NCBI RefSeq assembly: GCF_001274725.1
Contig: NZ_LGUF01000007.1
Span: forward strand, 4,716,430 to 4,780,429
Reading direction: 5' to 3'
DNA length: 64,000 nt
Source: Sporosarcina globispora
Lineage (GTDB): Bacteria; Bacillota; Bacilli; Bacillales; Cytobacillaceae
The translations under genes and the position numbers were made by a program. This document shows, piece by piece, positions 1-8,122 of this stretch (position 1 is its first letter; each line of letters begins with the position of its first letter). Under the pieces are notes generated by a model. That model worked only from the letters and a program-made list of their open reading frames with translations, was not told the DNA's origin and ran no database searches.

Positions 1-1643
1 TTTTGAACTGCCCTAGTATATTCAGGATTATGCGTTTTAGGGTACGGGCTTTTCTTTCTGTATAATACTTCGTCAGGCAGTATGCCTTCGAGTGCTTTGC
101 GCAAGATCCCTTTTTCGCGGTTCCCGTGCATTTTGATCTTCCAAGGAATATTCCATACATACTCCACAAGGCGATGATCGGCAAACGGCACCCTGACTTC
201 AAGACTGGCTCCCATGCTCATTCTGTCTTTGCGATCCAATAGGGTCGTCATAAAGTAAATCATATTTATATAGAAAAGCTCTCTTCGGCTTGCATCCTCC
301 CTGCTTTCTCCATCTAAGGCAGGAGTTTCAGAGATTGCCTGAAGGTATTTTTCCATGGCATAGTCATGAATATTTAACTTTTTCCTCCAATTTTCTTTCA
401 ATAGGCCATGTCTTCCTTCAAGTGACCTCATCCACGGGAAGCCTTGGCGCTTTAGGTCTTCCTCTCTGTGAAACCATGGGTAACCGCCAAATATTTCATC
501 TGCACATTCGCCGGATAAACTTACAACAAAATTCTTTTTTATTTCTCGGCAAAACCAAAGAAGGGACGAATCGACATCAGCCATGCCAGGAAGATCCCTT
601 ACATGTACGGATTCGATTAAATCTTCTGCCAGCTGCTTCTGGGAGATGATACAGCTGTTATGTTTCGTATTAAAAGTCTGGGACATCTTTTGGATAAATG
701 CGTCGTCAGAATTGGGCTGAAATTCATTAGCTTTAAAAAAGACATCATTACCCTCGTAATCTATCGAATATGTGCTCAACTGGCCTTTTCCATCTCTTTC
801 GTAAGCCTTGGCTGCAATCGCTGTAATTGCACTCGAATCAACACCGCCGGAAAGGAATGTGCATAGCGGGACATCCGAGACCAGCTGCCTAGTCACTGCG
901 TCCGTAAATAATTCTCTGACTCTTTCAGCAGTTTCCTCTACATTATCCTCATGATGCGCACTTTTCACATTCCAGTAACGCCAAACCTTCAGTCCATCTC
1001 TCGAGAAAGTCAGCGCGTGAGCAGGCCTTAATTCATCAATGCCTCTAAAGACCCCTGATCCTGGGGATCTTGACGGCCCCAGGCCAAAGACTTCAGCCAG
1101 CCCCTCCCTGTCAATTTCAGCCTTAACAGATGGATGGGCCAAAATAGCTTTCAATTCTGAACCGAATATAATGCCCAGCTTCGTTTCTTTATAAAATAAT
1201 GGTTTTACCCCTAAACGGTCCCTGCCTATAAATAAATGGTCTTTCTTCTCATCCCATACAGCGAAGGCAAATATGCCATTCAAATATTGGAGGCAATTTT
1301 CTCCCCATTCCATATAAGAAGTCAGCAAAACCTCAGTGTCAGAATGGCCTTCAAACGAATATCCTTTTATAAGGAGTTCTTTACGGAGATCTTCCGTATT
1401 ATAAAGCTCTCCATTGTAGCAAATGGTATAGCGATTTTGATGTTTTTCCCTGGTCATTGGCTGTTTTCCGCCTGCCGGGTCTACAACGATTAACCTTTTA
1501 TGGCCGAATCCAGCATGCACATCTGTCCATATATTAGTTTCATCTGGACCCCGCTTTGCCAGCGTATTTGCCATTTTGCCAATTGCAGCCGTTTCTTTTC
1601 TCAAATCCTTTTGGAAATCAATCCAGCCGGTAATTCCACACAA
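1..1643 (-). CDS. asnO: Asparagine synthase (glutamine-hydrolysing), AsnO/AsnB type, 3' end outside window
   Basis: Converts aspartate to asparagine using ATP and glutamine in the cytosol. I chose a TTG start at 1643 because it gives the obligatory N-terminal cysteine (MCGITG) and has an AAAGGATG-type ribosome site just upstream. The N-terminal glutaminase domain carries RGPDE (about 31-35), YNGEL (77-81) and GRDRLGVKPLFY (140-151). The synthetase domain has the ATP-pyrophosphatase motif SGGVDSS at 265-271 and later GECADEIFGG. About 547 codons are visible; the family is usually about 610-630 residues, so the C-terminus lies beyond the left edge. Being next to yisN matches B. subtilis asnO, the sporulation-linked paralogue, which is why I prefer that symbol to asnB; the family call is firm, the paralogue is inferred from synteny. 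Confidence 0.93.
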   Translation of the reverse strand, partial: MCGITGWIDFQKDLRKETAAIGKMANTLAKRGPDETNIWTDVHAGFGHKRLIVVDPAGGKQPMTREKHQNRYTICYNGELYNTEDLRKELLIKGYSFEGHSDTEVLLTSYMEWGENCLQYLNGIFAFAVWDEKKDHLFIGRDRLGVKPLFYKETKLGIIFGSELKAILAHPSVKAEIDREGLAEVFGLGPSRSPGSGVFRGIDELRPAHALTFSRDGLKVWRYWNVKSAHHEDNVEETAERVRELFTDAVTRQLVSDVPLCTFLSGGVDSSAITAIAAKAYERDGKGQLSTYSIDYEGNDVFFKANEFQPNSDDAFIQKMSQTFNTKHNSCIISQKQLAEDLIESVHVRDLPGMADVDSSLLWFCREIKKNFVVSLSGECADEIFGGYPWFHREEDLKRQGFPWMRSLEGRHGLLKENWRKKLNIHDYAMEKYLQAISETPALDGESREDASRRELFYINMIYFMTTLLDRKDRMSMGASLEVRVPFADHRLVEYVWNIPWKIKMHGNREKGILRKALEGILPDEVLYRKKSPYPKTHNPEYTRAVQ

Positions 1644-1695
1644 ATTACATCATCCTTTCAATGCGGAATCGCATGGGCACATTTTTCATGATGCT

Positions 1696-1703
1696 ATTGT
1701 ATG
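1696..1703 (-). promoter_or_regulatory. Candidate sporulation-sigma -10 element upstream of asnO
   Basis: On the minus strand this reads CATACAAT, the form expected for sigma-E (or CATAnnnTA for sigma-K) -10 elements, about 53 bases before the asnO start. No convincing -35 was found. B. subtilis asnO is known as a sporulation gene, which makes the site plausible, but the motif is short. Confidence 0.35.
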
Positions 1704-1800
1704 CACAGCCTAGAAAAAAGTTAATTGTCCACATTTTAGCGGTTATAAAAATCGCCAAAACTGTCTAAAAAGAAGTTGAGGAAGTTAATGGAGGTTTTAT

Positions 1801-2364
1801 ATGAATAGACAGCAGCGAACAAAGCTTATTGAATATCAATCCCGTGCTTTCACAGAAGGCACTGTAGAGTATATCAATGATCAATGGGTTTTTTTCGATC
1901 ATGAAACAGATGAAGCATCATTGTTGGATGAATTCCTCCATCAGGAACTGGAAGTATTCCGCTTTAAACGCTGGAAGAAAGGCATTTTATTTGAGGAAGG
2001 CAAGGTGGCTCTTGGCGATGAAGTGTTTCATTTAAAGAATCAGGACTCGATCCGAATTCGAAAACATCTTGTTTTCTCCCTTGAGAGATTATTGGAGGAA
2101 ATGAATGATGATGCCTTTTATCAGTTTGTAACCACTTTAAATTCCATGCAGTTTTCTGTCTATGACTGTATTTACTGCTATAACCAGCTGGCATTTTTCA
2201 ATGAAAAGGACAGGAAAAGCGGTGTAAATTTCATCGTTTTTGATAATCAGGATCATATTTGCAATGTACAGCACCATTTTTGCTATTATGAAAAAATGAG
2301 TGACCGGTTTGAATTTACATTAAACAGCGGAAAAAGAATGGTTATTGAAAAGATTTCTTCATAA
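1801..2364 (+). CDS. yisN: YisN-like protein, DUF2777 family
   Basis: A 187-residue soluble, acidic protein with no signal peptide or membrane segment. The start ATG follows TGGAGG with good spacing. The N-terminus (MNRQQRTKLIEYQSRAFTEG) and position divergent from the asparagine synthetase match B. subtilis YisN/DUF2777 as I remember it. No catalytic motif is visible and I know of no established function. It is divergently transcribed from asnO with a 157-base gap that must hold both promoters. A copy of the dispersed repeat begins directly at its stop codon. Confidence 0.75.
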   Translation: MNRQQRTKLIEYQSRAFTEGTVEYINDQWVFFDHETDEASLLDEFLHQELEVFRFKRWKKGILFEEGKVALGDEVFHLKNQDSIRIRKHLVFSLERLLEEMNDDAFYQFVTTLNSMQFSVYDCIYCYNQLAFFNEKDRKSGVNFIVFDNQDHICNVQHHFCYYEKMSDRFEFTLNSGKRMVIEKISS

Positions 2365-2617
2365 GAAAAGCGGAAGCGCCTTGACCACCCCCGAAAAGCA
2401 CAAGACGAGCCTCACGGAAAGGCGTTCTTTGCCTTTTTGGGAGGCTTGCCCGAAATGTGGAGGCGACTGCACAGGGACGACAGGCATAAGACGGTTCCTG
2501 TAAGAAGGTGTTCTTCCTTCTGAAAGGAAACGGCTTATGACCCCGAGTCCCTAGGAGCCGCAACAAGACAAGCTTGTGACCTCGAGGGGGTAGGCGCTGG
2601 AGCTAGACAGTTATCGA
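2365..2617 (+). repeat. Dispersed modular repeat, copy R1 (modules A and C)
   Basis: Starts with the shared left end AGAAAAGCGGAAGCGCC (first base overlaps the yisN stop) and ends with the shared right end GGCGCTGGAGCTAGACAGTT. Inside are hairpin module A (AGCCTC...GAGGCTT enclosing AAAGGC...GCCTTT) and a long module C unique to this copy, in which CATAAG pairs with CTTATG and encloses GGTTCC...GGAAAC and AGAAGG...TCCTTCT arms. Other copies lie at 5621, 32408, 38207, 45949 and 58965. Confidence 0.85.
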
Positions 2618-2645
2618 CCTTCAAAATCTTATACTTTTTTGTTTT

Positions 2646-2684
2646 AAAAAACAGCAGCTGCCTTCGATGGCGGTGCTGCTGTTT
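2646..2684. terminator. Intrinsic-terminator-like hairpin between yisN and yisL
   Basis: AAACAGCAGC-TGCC pairs with GGCG-GTGCTGCTGTTT around a TTCGAT loop. The T-run lies on the minus-strand side, but the position also suits the end of the yisN transcript. Confidence 0.6.
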
Positions 2685-2765
2685 AAAGCTCCAATTCCTA
2701 AACTTTATTGATATAGTTACTGATTTTTAAATTACCATACTTAGTGAAGTCCTGGCATGACAAAA

Positions 2766-2795
2766 TTAGAAAAAGCTGCCTTTTTTGGCAGCTTT
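2766..2795 (-). terminator. Terminator of yisL
   Basis: On the minus strand AAAGCTGCC-N6-GGCAGCTTT is followed by TTTC and a T-rich stretch, 17 bases after the yisL stop. Confidence 0.75.
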
Positions 2796-2811
2796 CAATA
2801 AATATGCTTAT

Positions 2812-3168
2812 TTACGTCATAAATGTTAATGGCAATTTAACAAAGCCCAAATACAGAACCAGAATTAAAGCAACGACAAACTGACCCCATAAAATTGACG
2901 TCTTTTTCCCTTTAACCGTGCGGATGATAATCATTTCAAACATCGCAATTACCCAAATACCTACCAATGACTTCAATACATAAAGAAGGTCAATGCTGCT
3001 GAGGCTGCTTAAAATCCAAATTCCTGTTCCGATGATCAGCAAATAAAACAGCCTCAAGATCATATGAACGACTTTCAAACCTTTTTGCTTGCCGCTTCTA
3101 TGCATGATAAGGGCAATAATAAATAAAACAAGTGCCAAGAACCATGTAGTTATGTGGGCATGTATCAT
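2812..3168 (-). CDS. yisL: YisL, UPF0344 membrane protein
   Basis: A 118-residue protein made almost wholly of four hydrophobic segments, with a short basic loop (HRSGKQKGLK) after the first; an integral membrane protein of the UPF0344 family. I chose the ATG at 3168 because it gives MIHAHITTWF, the family N-terminus, and is preceded by ATAGGAGG; an upstream ATG would add 12 residues without a ribosome site. Monocistronic, between yisK and its own terminator, as in the B. subtilis yisK-yisL-yisN order. Function unknown. A Fnr-like palindrome lies about 120 bases upstream. Confidence 0.85.
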   Translation of the reverse strand: MIHAHITTWFLALVLFIIALIMHRSGKQKGLKVVHMILRLFYLLIIGTGIWILSSLSSIDLLYVLKSLVGIWVIAMFEMIIIRTVKGKKTSILWGQFVVALILVLYLGFVKLPLTFMT

Positions 3169-3286
3169 TCCCGTGCCTCCTATTGTAAAATTCGATACCA
3201 TCATACCATATTGACATTGAAATTCCTAAAATTATGGTGCTGCCGAGATTATATATGGACAACTTTGTGAAATATTTATGTCAAAA

Positions 3287-3302
3287 TGTGATATATATCA
3301 CT
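3287..3302 (-). promoter_or_regulatory. Fnr/Crp-type palindrome upstream of yisL
   Basis: TGTGA-TATATA-TCACT, containing a perfect 14-base palindrome, fits the Bacillus Fnr consensus TGTGA-N6-TCACA/T. A minus-strand TATAAT (3248-3253) lies between it and yisL, which would put the box near -53, not the ideal -41. Confidence 0.4.
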
Positions 3303-3341
3303 GACAACACTAAAAATCTCTGAATACTTAATTCAATTCTT

Positions 3342-3371
3342 AAAGACCTGCGCCTCCCTGCACAGGCCTTA
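3342..3371 (-). terminator. Probable terminator of yisK
   Basis: On the minus strand AAGGCCTGTGC pairs with GCGCAGGTCTT just after the yisK stop. The T-tract is short, so termination strength is uncertain. Confidence 0.5.
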
Positions 3372-3374
3372 TTT

Positions 3375-4283
3375 TTAGTCTTCTATTGTGTTTGTCAAGG
3401 TTCCAATTTCTTCAACGGTTATTTCCACTTTATCACCCGGCTGAAGAAAACGTGGAGGCTTAAAGCCTTTGCCTACACCGGCAGGAGTTCCAGTAGCAAT
3501 AATGTCTCCCGCCTCAAGGGTCATGCCGTTTGACAGGACCGAGATGATTTCTTCGATTGGGAAGATAAAGTTTTCAGTATTTGAATTTTGTCTCACTTCT
3601 TCGTTTACCTTTGTTTGAATATCAAGCTTGTTCGGATTTTCAATTGCAGATGAATGGACAATCCAGGGACCCATTGGGCATGTAGCATCAAGGCTTTTAC
3701 CGATAAAAAATTGCTTATGGCGGGACTGGAGATCCCTTGCTGTGACATCATTAATAATCGTATAGCCAAAAACATACTCCAATGCTTCTTCTTTTGGAAT
3801 CGCCCGCCCTTTTTTTCCGATTACAACGGCAAGCTCGCCCTCATAATCCAGCTCTGCAGTTATATTTTTATGATTCAGTACCATTGCATCAGGACCAATA
3901 ACCGTTGTTGGTGATTTTGTAAATACCATTATGTGCTCGGGAATATCTTCTTTGCTTCCCATTTCAATGGCATGCTCGGCATAATTCTTGCCAACACAAA
4001 ATATATTCTTATCCGGACGGGGTATCGGCGCCTCCAACTTAACAGAATCGAGAGGACGAAAAAGTTCTTGCCTGTCTGGATTGCTGCTTAGCCAACCTGT
4101 TAAACTATGTACTTTATCAATGAACTTATCCCCTAAAGCTATACATTCCTTCAAAGCCGCCGGCAAATCGCTTTTCCCTTCCATCTTTTCCAAAGCGGCA
4201 TTTATAAGAAGAACCTTCGTGCCGGTGTCGTCCAATAAACCAGCCACACTGCCGGTGCTATCCTTAACAGTAACAAATTTCAA
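3375..4283 (-). CDS. yisK: YisK, fumarylacetoacetate hydrolase-family protein
   Basis: About 302 residues. The C-terminal two thirds is a FAH domain with ICVGKNY-like start (FCVGKNYAEHAIEMG), the metal-binding E-x-E pattern (LDYEGELAVVIG), NDVTARDLQ and the closing IATGTPAGVGKGF. B. subtilis YisK has been reported to decarboxylate oxaloacetate and to localise with the MreB homologue Mbl; I transfer that only as a likely role. The TTG at 4283 is preferred: it gives MKFVTV, aligning with YisK, and has GAGGTGATGG upstream; GTG/ATG codons 6-9 bases earlier fall inside that ribosome site. Confidence 0.85.
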   Translation of the reverse strand: MKFVTVKDSTGSVAGLLDDTGTKVLLINAALEKMEGKSDLPAALKECIALGDKFIDKVHSLTGWLSSNPDRQELFRPLDSVKLEAPIPRPDKNIFCVGKNYAEHAIEMGSKEDIPEHIMVFTKSPTTVIGPDAMVLNHKNITAELDYEGELAVVIGKKGRAIPKEEALEYVFGYTIINDVTARDLQSRHKQFFIGKSLDATCPMGPWIVHSSAIENPNKLDIQTKVNEEVRQNSNTENFIFPIEEIISVLSNGMTLEAGDIIATGTPAGVGKGFKPPRFLQPGDKVEITVEEIGTLTNTIED

Positions 4284-4366
4284 TCCCATCACCTCATTTT
4301 ATTATCCACTTTTTTAGTATAATATAAATTTTCAGATTTTTGGACCTTTATGATCGAAACCAGGTA

Positions 4367-5554
4367 TTATCCCTTTCGCTTCCAATTTGGGATTTTCAAA
4401 TATGTGAAGCTCCTCCAAAGCCATTCCACAGGTCCATAATAATAACGGGCAACCCAGAAGCGGCTGGCTAATATCTGAAAAGCGAAAATGAAAATAACCA
4501 GCAGTGTCCCCCAAAAAGCAGAGACCTTTCCATAAAAGCCTAATCCATAACTGTAAAAAATAACAGTCGAGATAATGGACTGGAAAAGATAATTTGAGAG
4601 CGAAAGTTTCCCAACATATGATAGCGGCAGCAGGATTTTAGGGATTTTACCACTCTTTATCACCACTGCTATCCCTAAACCATAAGCAATTGCTAACAGA
4701 GGACCGCCAAAAATATCCTGCACGTAATCCAATCCCAGGCTGCTTTCCAACAAGTATGGCAGCAATTTTAATAATAACCCGGCAGCCAAAGATGACAGCA
4801 TGATTTTCTTGAGGAATTCCCGGTTTTTTTCGGATTCTTCCAGCCATCTCAGCTTGGCAGCTCCTCCCCCTATCAAAAACAAAGGAAAAATTGAAGCAAG
4901 CATGATAGGCAGTGAAGCAAGATTATTAACACCTGACCAGTCCTCCACCCGCTGTGCGGTAACTTCAGAAAAGCTTCCATTTTGATAGACCTGTAAAGAA
5001 GCTAATGCCGATGAAGGGTCATAGATTGATAGCTCATCAGCAGGAACAAACAGAACCGTTGCAAATAACAAAAGGGCAAATAACAGATTGGGAATAATGT
5101 AAAGCAATATTCCGGTCAAAAGCATGTTTCTTCCGCTCATTTTTACAAACAATAAAAAGATTAAGCCAAAGATTGCATAGTTAATCAGAATATCCCCATG
5201 CCATATTAGAAAAGCGTGAATGATGCCTATCAGCAGCAGAAGGGAAAATCTTCTTATAGCCATTCCTTCAAATCCAAGGCCTTTAGCCAGTGCCCTCTCC
5301 CGCAGAATGACTAACCCATAACCGAACAGCATTGAAAATAAAGGATAAAAGCTGGCCTGTGCGAAGATATCAATAAAGGCATAGGTGGCTTTATCTGCCG
5401 GGCTGTCCCACCATTCAAAAGGATCAATGTATAGAAATGGCGAATGGAAAGAAAGCATATTAACTAAAAAGATTCCGAGGATGGCAAATCCCCTCATTAT
5501 ATCCAGCGACATAATCCGATCCTTCTCCAGGACCGGACTGACTTGCCTGTCCAT
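4367..5554 (-). CDS. DUF418 (YeiB-type) integral membrane protein
   Basis: A 394-residue polytopic membrane protein. The ATG at 5554 is chosen for the strong TAGGAGGTG upstream. The N-terminal SLDIMRGFAILGIFLVN followed by HSP and, near the C-terminus, SYVGKLSLSNYLFQSI with a final GPVEWLWRSFTY are hallmark segments of the YeiB/YrkO/DUF418 family, related to acyltransferase-3-like membrane proteins. The C-terminal DUF418 domain occupies roughly 220-380. Substrate unknown. It has no counterpart between yisK and gerP in B. subtilis that I know of, so it is probably a lineage-specific insertion; a repeat copy sits 67 bases upstream of its start. Confidence 0.8.
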   Translation of the reverse strand: MDRQVSPVLEKDRIMSLDIMRGFAILGIFLVNMLSFHSPFLYIDPFEWWDSPADKATYAFIDIFAQASFYPLFSMLFGYGLVILRERALAKGLGFEGMAIRRFSLLLLIGIIHAFLIWHGDILINYAIFGLIFLLFVKMSGRNMLLTGILLYIIPNLLFALLLFATVLFVPADELSIYDPSSALASLQVYQNGSFSEVTAQRVEDWSGVNNLASLPIMLASIFPLFLIGGGAAKLRWLEESEKNREFLKKIMLSSLAAGLLLKLLPYLLESSLGLDYVQDIFGGPLLAIAYGLGIAVVIKSGKIPKILLPLSYVGKLSLSNYLFQSIISTVIFYSYGLGFYGKVSAFWGTLLVIFIFAFQILASRFWVARYYYGPVEWLWRSFTYLKIPNWKRKG

Positions 5555-5620
5555 AAAACACCTCCTATTTTTGGCAGCAAAATCTACCCTTAATGATAGA
5601 GAGCAGATTCCTAATTGTCC

Positions 5621-5757
5621 AGAAAAGAAATGCGGAAGCGCCTTGCTCACCCCCGACAAGCACAAGACAAGCCTCATGGAAAGGCGTCTTTTGCCTTTTT
5701 GGGAGGCTTGGCTTGTGACCTCGAAGGGATAGGCGCTGGAGCTAGACAGCTATCAAC
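5621..5757 (+). repeat. Dispersed modular repeat, copy R2 (module A only)
   Basis: Left end AGAAAAGAAATGCGGAAGCG, right end GGCGCTGGAGCTAGACAGC. The interior holds only the module A hairpin (CAAGCC...GGCTTG enclosing AAAGGC and GCCTTT). It separates the DUF418 gene from the terminator of the acyl-CoA ligase. Confidence 0.85.
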
Positions 5758-5773
5758 ATTCAAACTTCTTTTT

Positions 5774-5805
5774 AAAAAAAAGGACCCCAGCAAATGCTGA
5801 GATCC
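5774..5805 (-). terminator. Terminator of the acyl-CoA ligase gene
   Basis: Minus-strand GGATCTCAGC-ATTT-GCTGGGGTCC followed by eight T residues, 11 bases after the stop codon. Confidence 0.85.
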
Positions 5806-5815
5806 CCATATTCAT

Positions 5816-7408
5816 TTAATTAACAAAACGGCCTGCTATCCCTTTTGATTCCCAGTAATCATTTCGAAGATGGATTTTTTGAATTTTACCCGAAGCTGTT
5901 TTAGGCAGCTCTTCGACAAATGTCACTCCAGTTACAGCTTTAAAATGAGCAAGTTTCTCCCTGGTAAAACTAATAATCTCCTGTTCGGTCAACGTTTTTC
6001 CAATTCGCAGGACTACAAATGCATGCGGCGTTTCCCCCCACTTTTCGTGAGGAACAGCTATAACAGCAGCTTCCAGGATGGCAGGGTGCTCGTATAAAGC
6101 CCCTTCTATTTCTATGGATGAGATGTTTTCTCCGCCGCTGATAATGATATCTTTTTTACGGTCAACGATATCGATATTGCCGTATTCATCTACATTTGCC
6201 ATATCACCGGTATGAAGCCAGCCGCCTCGAATAGCTTCCATCGTTGCCTCTTCATTTTTCCAATAGCCTTTCATCACACCGTTGCTGCGGACAACGACTT
6301 CACCGATTTCTAAGCCATTATAGGCCACTTCTTCACCCTGTTCATTGATTACCTTGACTTCACAGCCTATCATCTGGTGTCCTGCCTTTGCTTTCATCCG
6401 ATACTGCTGAGTAAGAGGAAGTTCTTTAAGATGAGAACGAATCGTCGATACGGTGCTTAATGGAGATGATTCGGTCATTCCATATACCTGTATAAACTCC
6501 CAACCAAGCTCCTTTTCTACTCTTGTTACAAAAGCAGGCGGAGGGGCAGAGCCCGCTATAACAACCCTGACGTCCTGCTCAACTGCCGGAGCACATTGTT
6601 CATGGTATTGCATCAGCGAATTCAGGACAGTGGGAGCCATATGCATAACGGATACATTATGCTTTTGCAGCGCATCAAATATCTTTTCCGGCGTGGCTTT
6701 TCTCATACATACCTGTGAAGCTCCATTTGCCGTGTAATAAAAAGGTGAGCCCCATCCATTCACATGAAACATCGGCAGGACATGAAGCAGGACATCCTGA
6801 TCGCTAACCCTCAAATGATGCATGGTTGACAATGCATGCAAGTAATTGTTGCGATGGGTCAGCATGACACCTTTGGGATTGCCTGTTGTACCGCTTGTAT
6901 ATAAAAGGCTGCAAACATCATTTTCGTCGAGGTCTTCCCTATCGTATGGCCTGCTGTCTTGGATGCTGAGCCATGCATCATAATCGGTTTCATCTGTTTC
7001 TTCCTCTTTATAATGAACAATGATTTTTTCAACAGTCTTTAGCTGATCTTTCACCGGCAGTATAAGATGGTGAAGGTCCTGATCGACAAAAAGGACCCTG
7101 GATTCGCTATGGTTTAAAATAAACAGATAATCTTCCGGCTTCAGCCGTATATTTAGAGGAACCATGACACCTCCCAGCTGAAAAACCCCATAAAACCCCT
7201 CCAGCATTTCGATTGAATTGGGAGCAAGGTAAGCAACCCGGTCCCCTTTTTGAATGCCTGAAGCTTTTAACCCATGGGAGAGCTGATTAACCCTCGTGTT
7301 CAATTCCTCATATGTAAAAGCTCTATCATCTGCATAAATGGCTTTTTTAGAACCGTAAAGAGACACAGCACGATCTAAAAACTGCGATAGTATCAATGGA
7401 ACATTCAT
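5816..7408 (-). CDS. Long/medium-chain acyl-CoA synthetase (AMP-forming)
   Basis: A 530-residue member of the ANL adenylate-forming superfamily. It activates a carboxylic acid, probably a fatty acid, to acyl-AMP and then acyl-CoA. The P-loop [13 protein letters not shown] is at 168-180, YGMTESSP near 315, GWLHTGDMA then the hinge motif DRKKDIIISGGENIS near 415-435, and the catalytic lysine motif PKTASGKIQK near the C-terminus. ATG start with GAGGTGG upstream. It is monocistronic, with its own terminator, and lacks the FadR operator seen before lcfB at 36264. Chain-length preference cannot be read from sequence. Confidence 0.9.
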   Translation of the reverse strand: MNVPLILSQFLDRAVSLYGSKKAIYADDRAFTYEELNTRVNQLSHGLKASGIQKGDRVAYLAPNSIEMLEGFYGVFQLGGVMVPLNIRLKPEDYLFILNHSESRVLFVDQDLHHLILPVKDQLKTVEKIIVHYKEEETDETDYDAWLSIQDSRPYDREDLDENDVCSLLYTSGTTGNPKGVMLTHRNNYLHALSTMHHLRVSDQDVLLHVLPMFHVNGWGSPFYYTANGASQVCMRKATPEKIFDALQKHNVSVMHMAPTVLNSLMQYHEQCAPAVEQDVRVVIAGSAPPPAFVTRVEKELGWEFIQVYGMTESSPLSTVSTIRSHLKELPLTQQYRMKAKAGHQMIGCEVKVINEQGEEVAYNGLEIGEVVVRSNGVMKGYWKNEEATMEAIRGGWLHTGDMANVDEYGNIDIVDRKKDIIISGGENISSIEIEGALYEHPAILEAAVIAVPHEKWGETPHAFVVLRIGKTLTEQEIISFTREKLAHFKAVTGVTFVEELPKTASGKIQKIHLRNDYWESKGIAGRFVN

Positions 7409-7560
7409 CTTATAGCCACCTCACCGAATATTTTGTTAATTCTATATTTTATATATTATCATAAATATTAAGACAGTTTCACGTGATTTTTGTCTGTTAT
7501 ATAACATTTGATAGTCCGTTTTATTAAAGTACAACTTAGATAAAATTGGGCTAATCAATC

Positions 7561-7587
7561 ACAATCAGCTATTAGGCACATACGATA
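7561..7587 (+). promoter_or_regulatory. Sigma-K-type promoter of the gerP operon
   Basis: AC at 7561-7562, a 16-base spacer, then CATACGATA at 7579-7587, matching the sigma-K pattern AC-N16/17-CATAnnnTA, 31 bases before the gerPA start. In Bacillus gerP is a mother-cell gene set under sigma-K and GerE. Confidence 0.7.
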
Positions 7588-7617
7588 TACAAGAAATCAT
7601 TTTAAAGGATGTTATGT

Positions 7618-7839
7618 ATGCCAGCTATTGTGGGAGTCGCACAGGTCATATCAATCGGAAGCAGTTCTGTCTTCAACATTGGGGATGTCTATAAGATCAT
7701 GCCTGTCTCTAACGCTAAGACCTTTTCAGGCGCTGGATCGTTTAATACAGGAGATGGCCTGAATGTTTACAATCACAGGAGCACAACAAACACATATGAT
7801 TGTGATGGCGTGGATCAGGGAAATTATTTTAATGCTTAA
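7618..7839 (+). CDS. gerPA: Spore germination protein GerPA
   Basis: First gene of the gerP operon, 73 residues, the length of B. subtilis GerPA. GerP proteins are made in the mother cell and deposited in the inner coat, where they help germinants cross the coat to their receptors. The ATG giving MPAIVGVAQVISIG is chosen over one three codons upstream because it matches GerPA/GerPF and has AAAGGATG before it. Repeated S-V-F-N-I-G-D and N-T-G-D motifs resemble GerPF, its paralogue at the far end of the operon. Confidence 0.93.
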   Translation: MPAIVGVAQVISIGSSSVFNIGDVYKIMPVSNAKTFSGAGSFNTGDGLNVYNHRSTTNTYDCDGVDQGNYFNA

Positions 7840-7852
7840 AACGGGTGATATC

Positions 7853-8077
7853 ATGAATTTTTATATACAGCAATCCATTCAAATTAATTTTATTAAGATC
7901 GGGGGAATCTCAAACTCTTCCGTAATGCAGATTGGAAGTGCAGGCATTATAAAGCCGGCGTCCTATTTGTATAACACAGGCGGATTTACTGAACCTGCCC
8001 CTGAAGCGGAATTGCCAACTCCGACGGGTCCTGCAGGGGGGAGTGTATTGCTGGCGCCTTCTGTACCCTTGACTTGA
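7853..8077 (+). CDS. gerPB: Spore germination protein GerPB
   Basis: 74 residues, starting MNFYIQQSIQINFIKIGG, 13 bases after gerPA, with GGGTGAT upstream of the ATG. The SSVMQIGSAG segment echoes the S-S-V-x-x-I-G motif of the other Gerp proteins, and the C-terminal half is proline- and glycine-rich (EAELPTPTGPAGG). Acts with the other GerP proteins in coat permeability to germinants. The start is internal to a longer frame that overlaps gerPA; homology to GerPB and spacing decide it. Confidence 0.9.
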   Translation: MNFYIQQSIQINFIKIGGISNSSVMQIGSAGIIKPASYLYNTGGFTEPAPEAELPTPTGPAGGSVLLAPSVPLT

Positions 8078-8122
8078 GCTCAGAAACGATAAGTCCATTT
8101 TTAATAAAGCGAGGTGGTGCGC

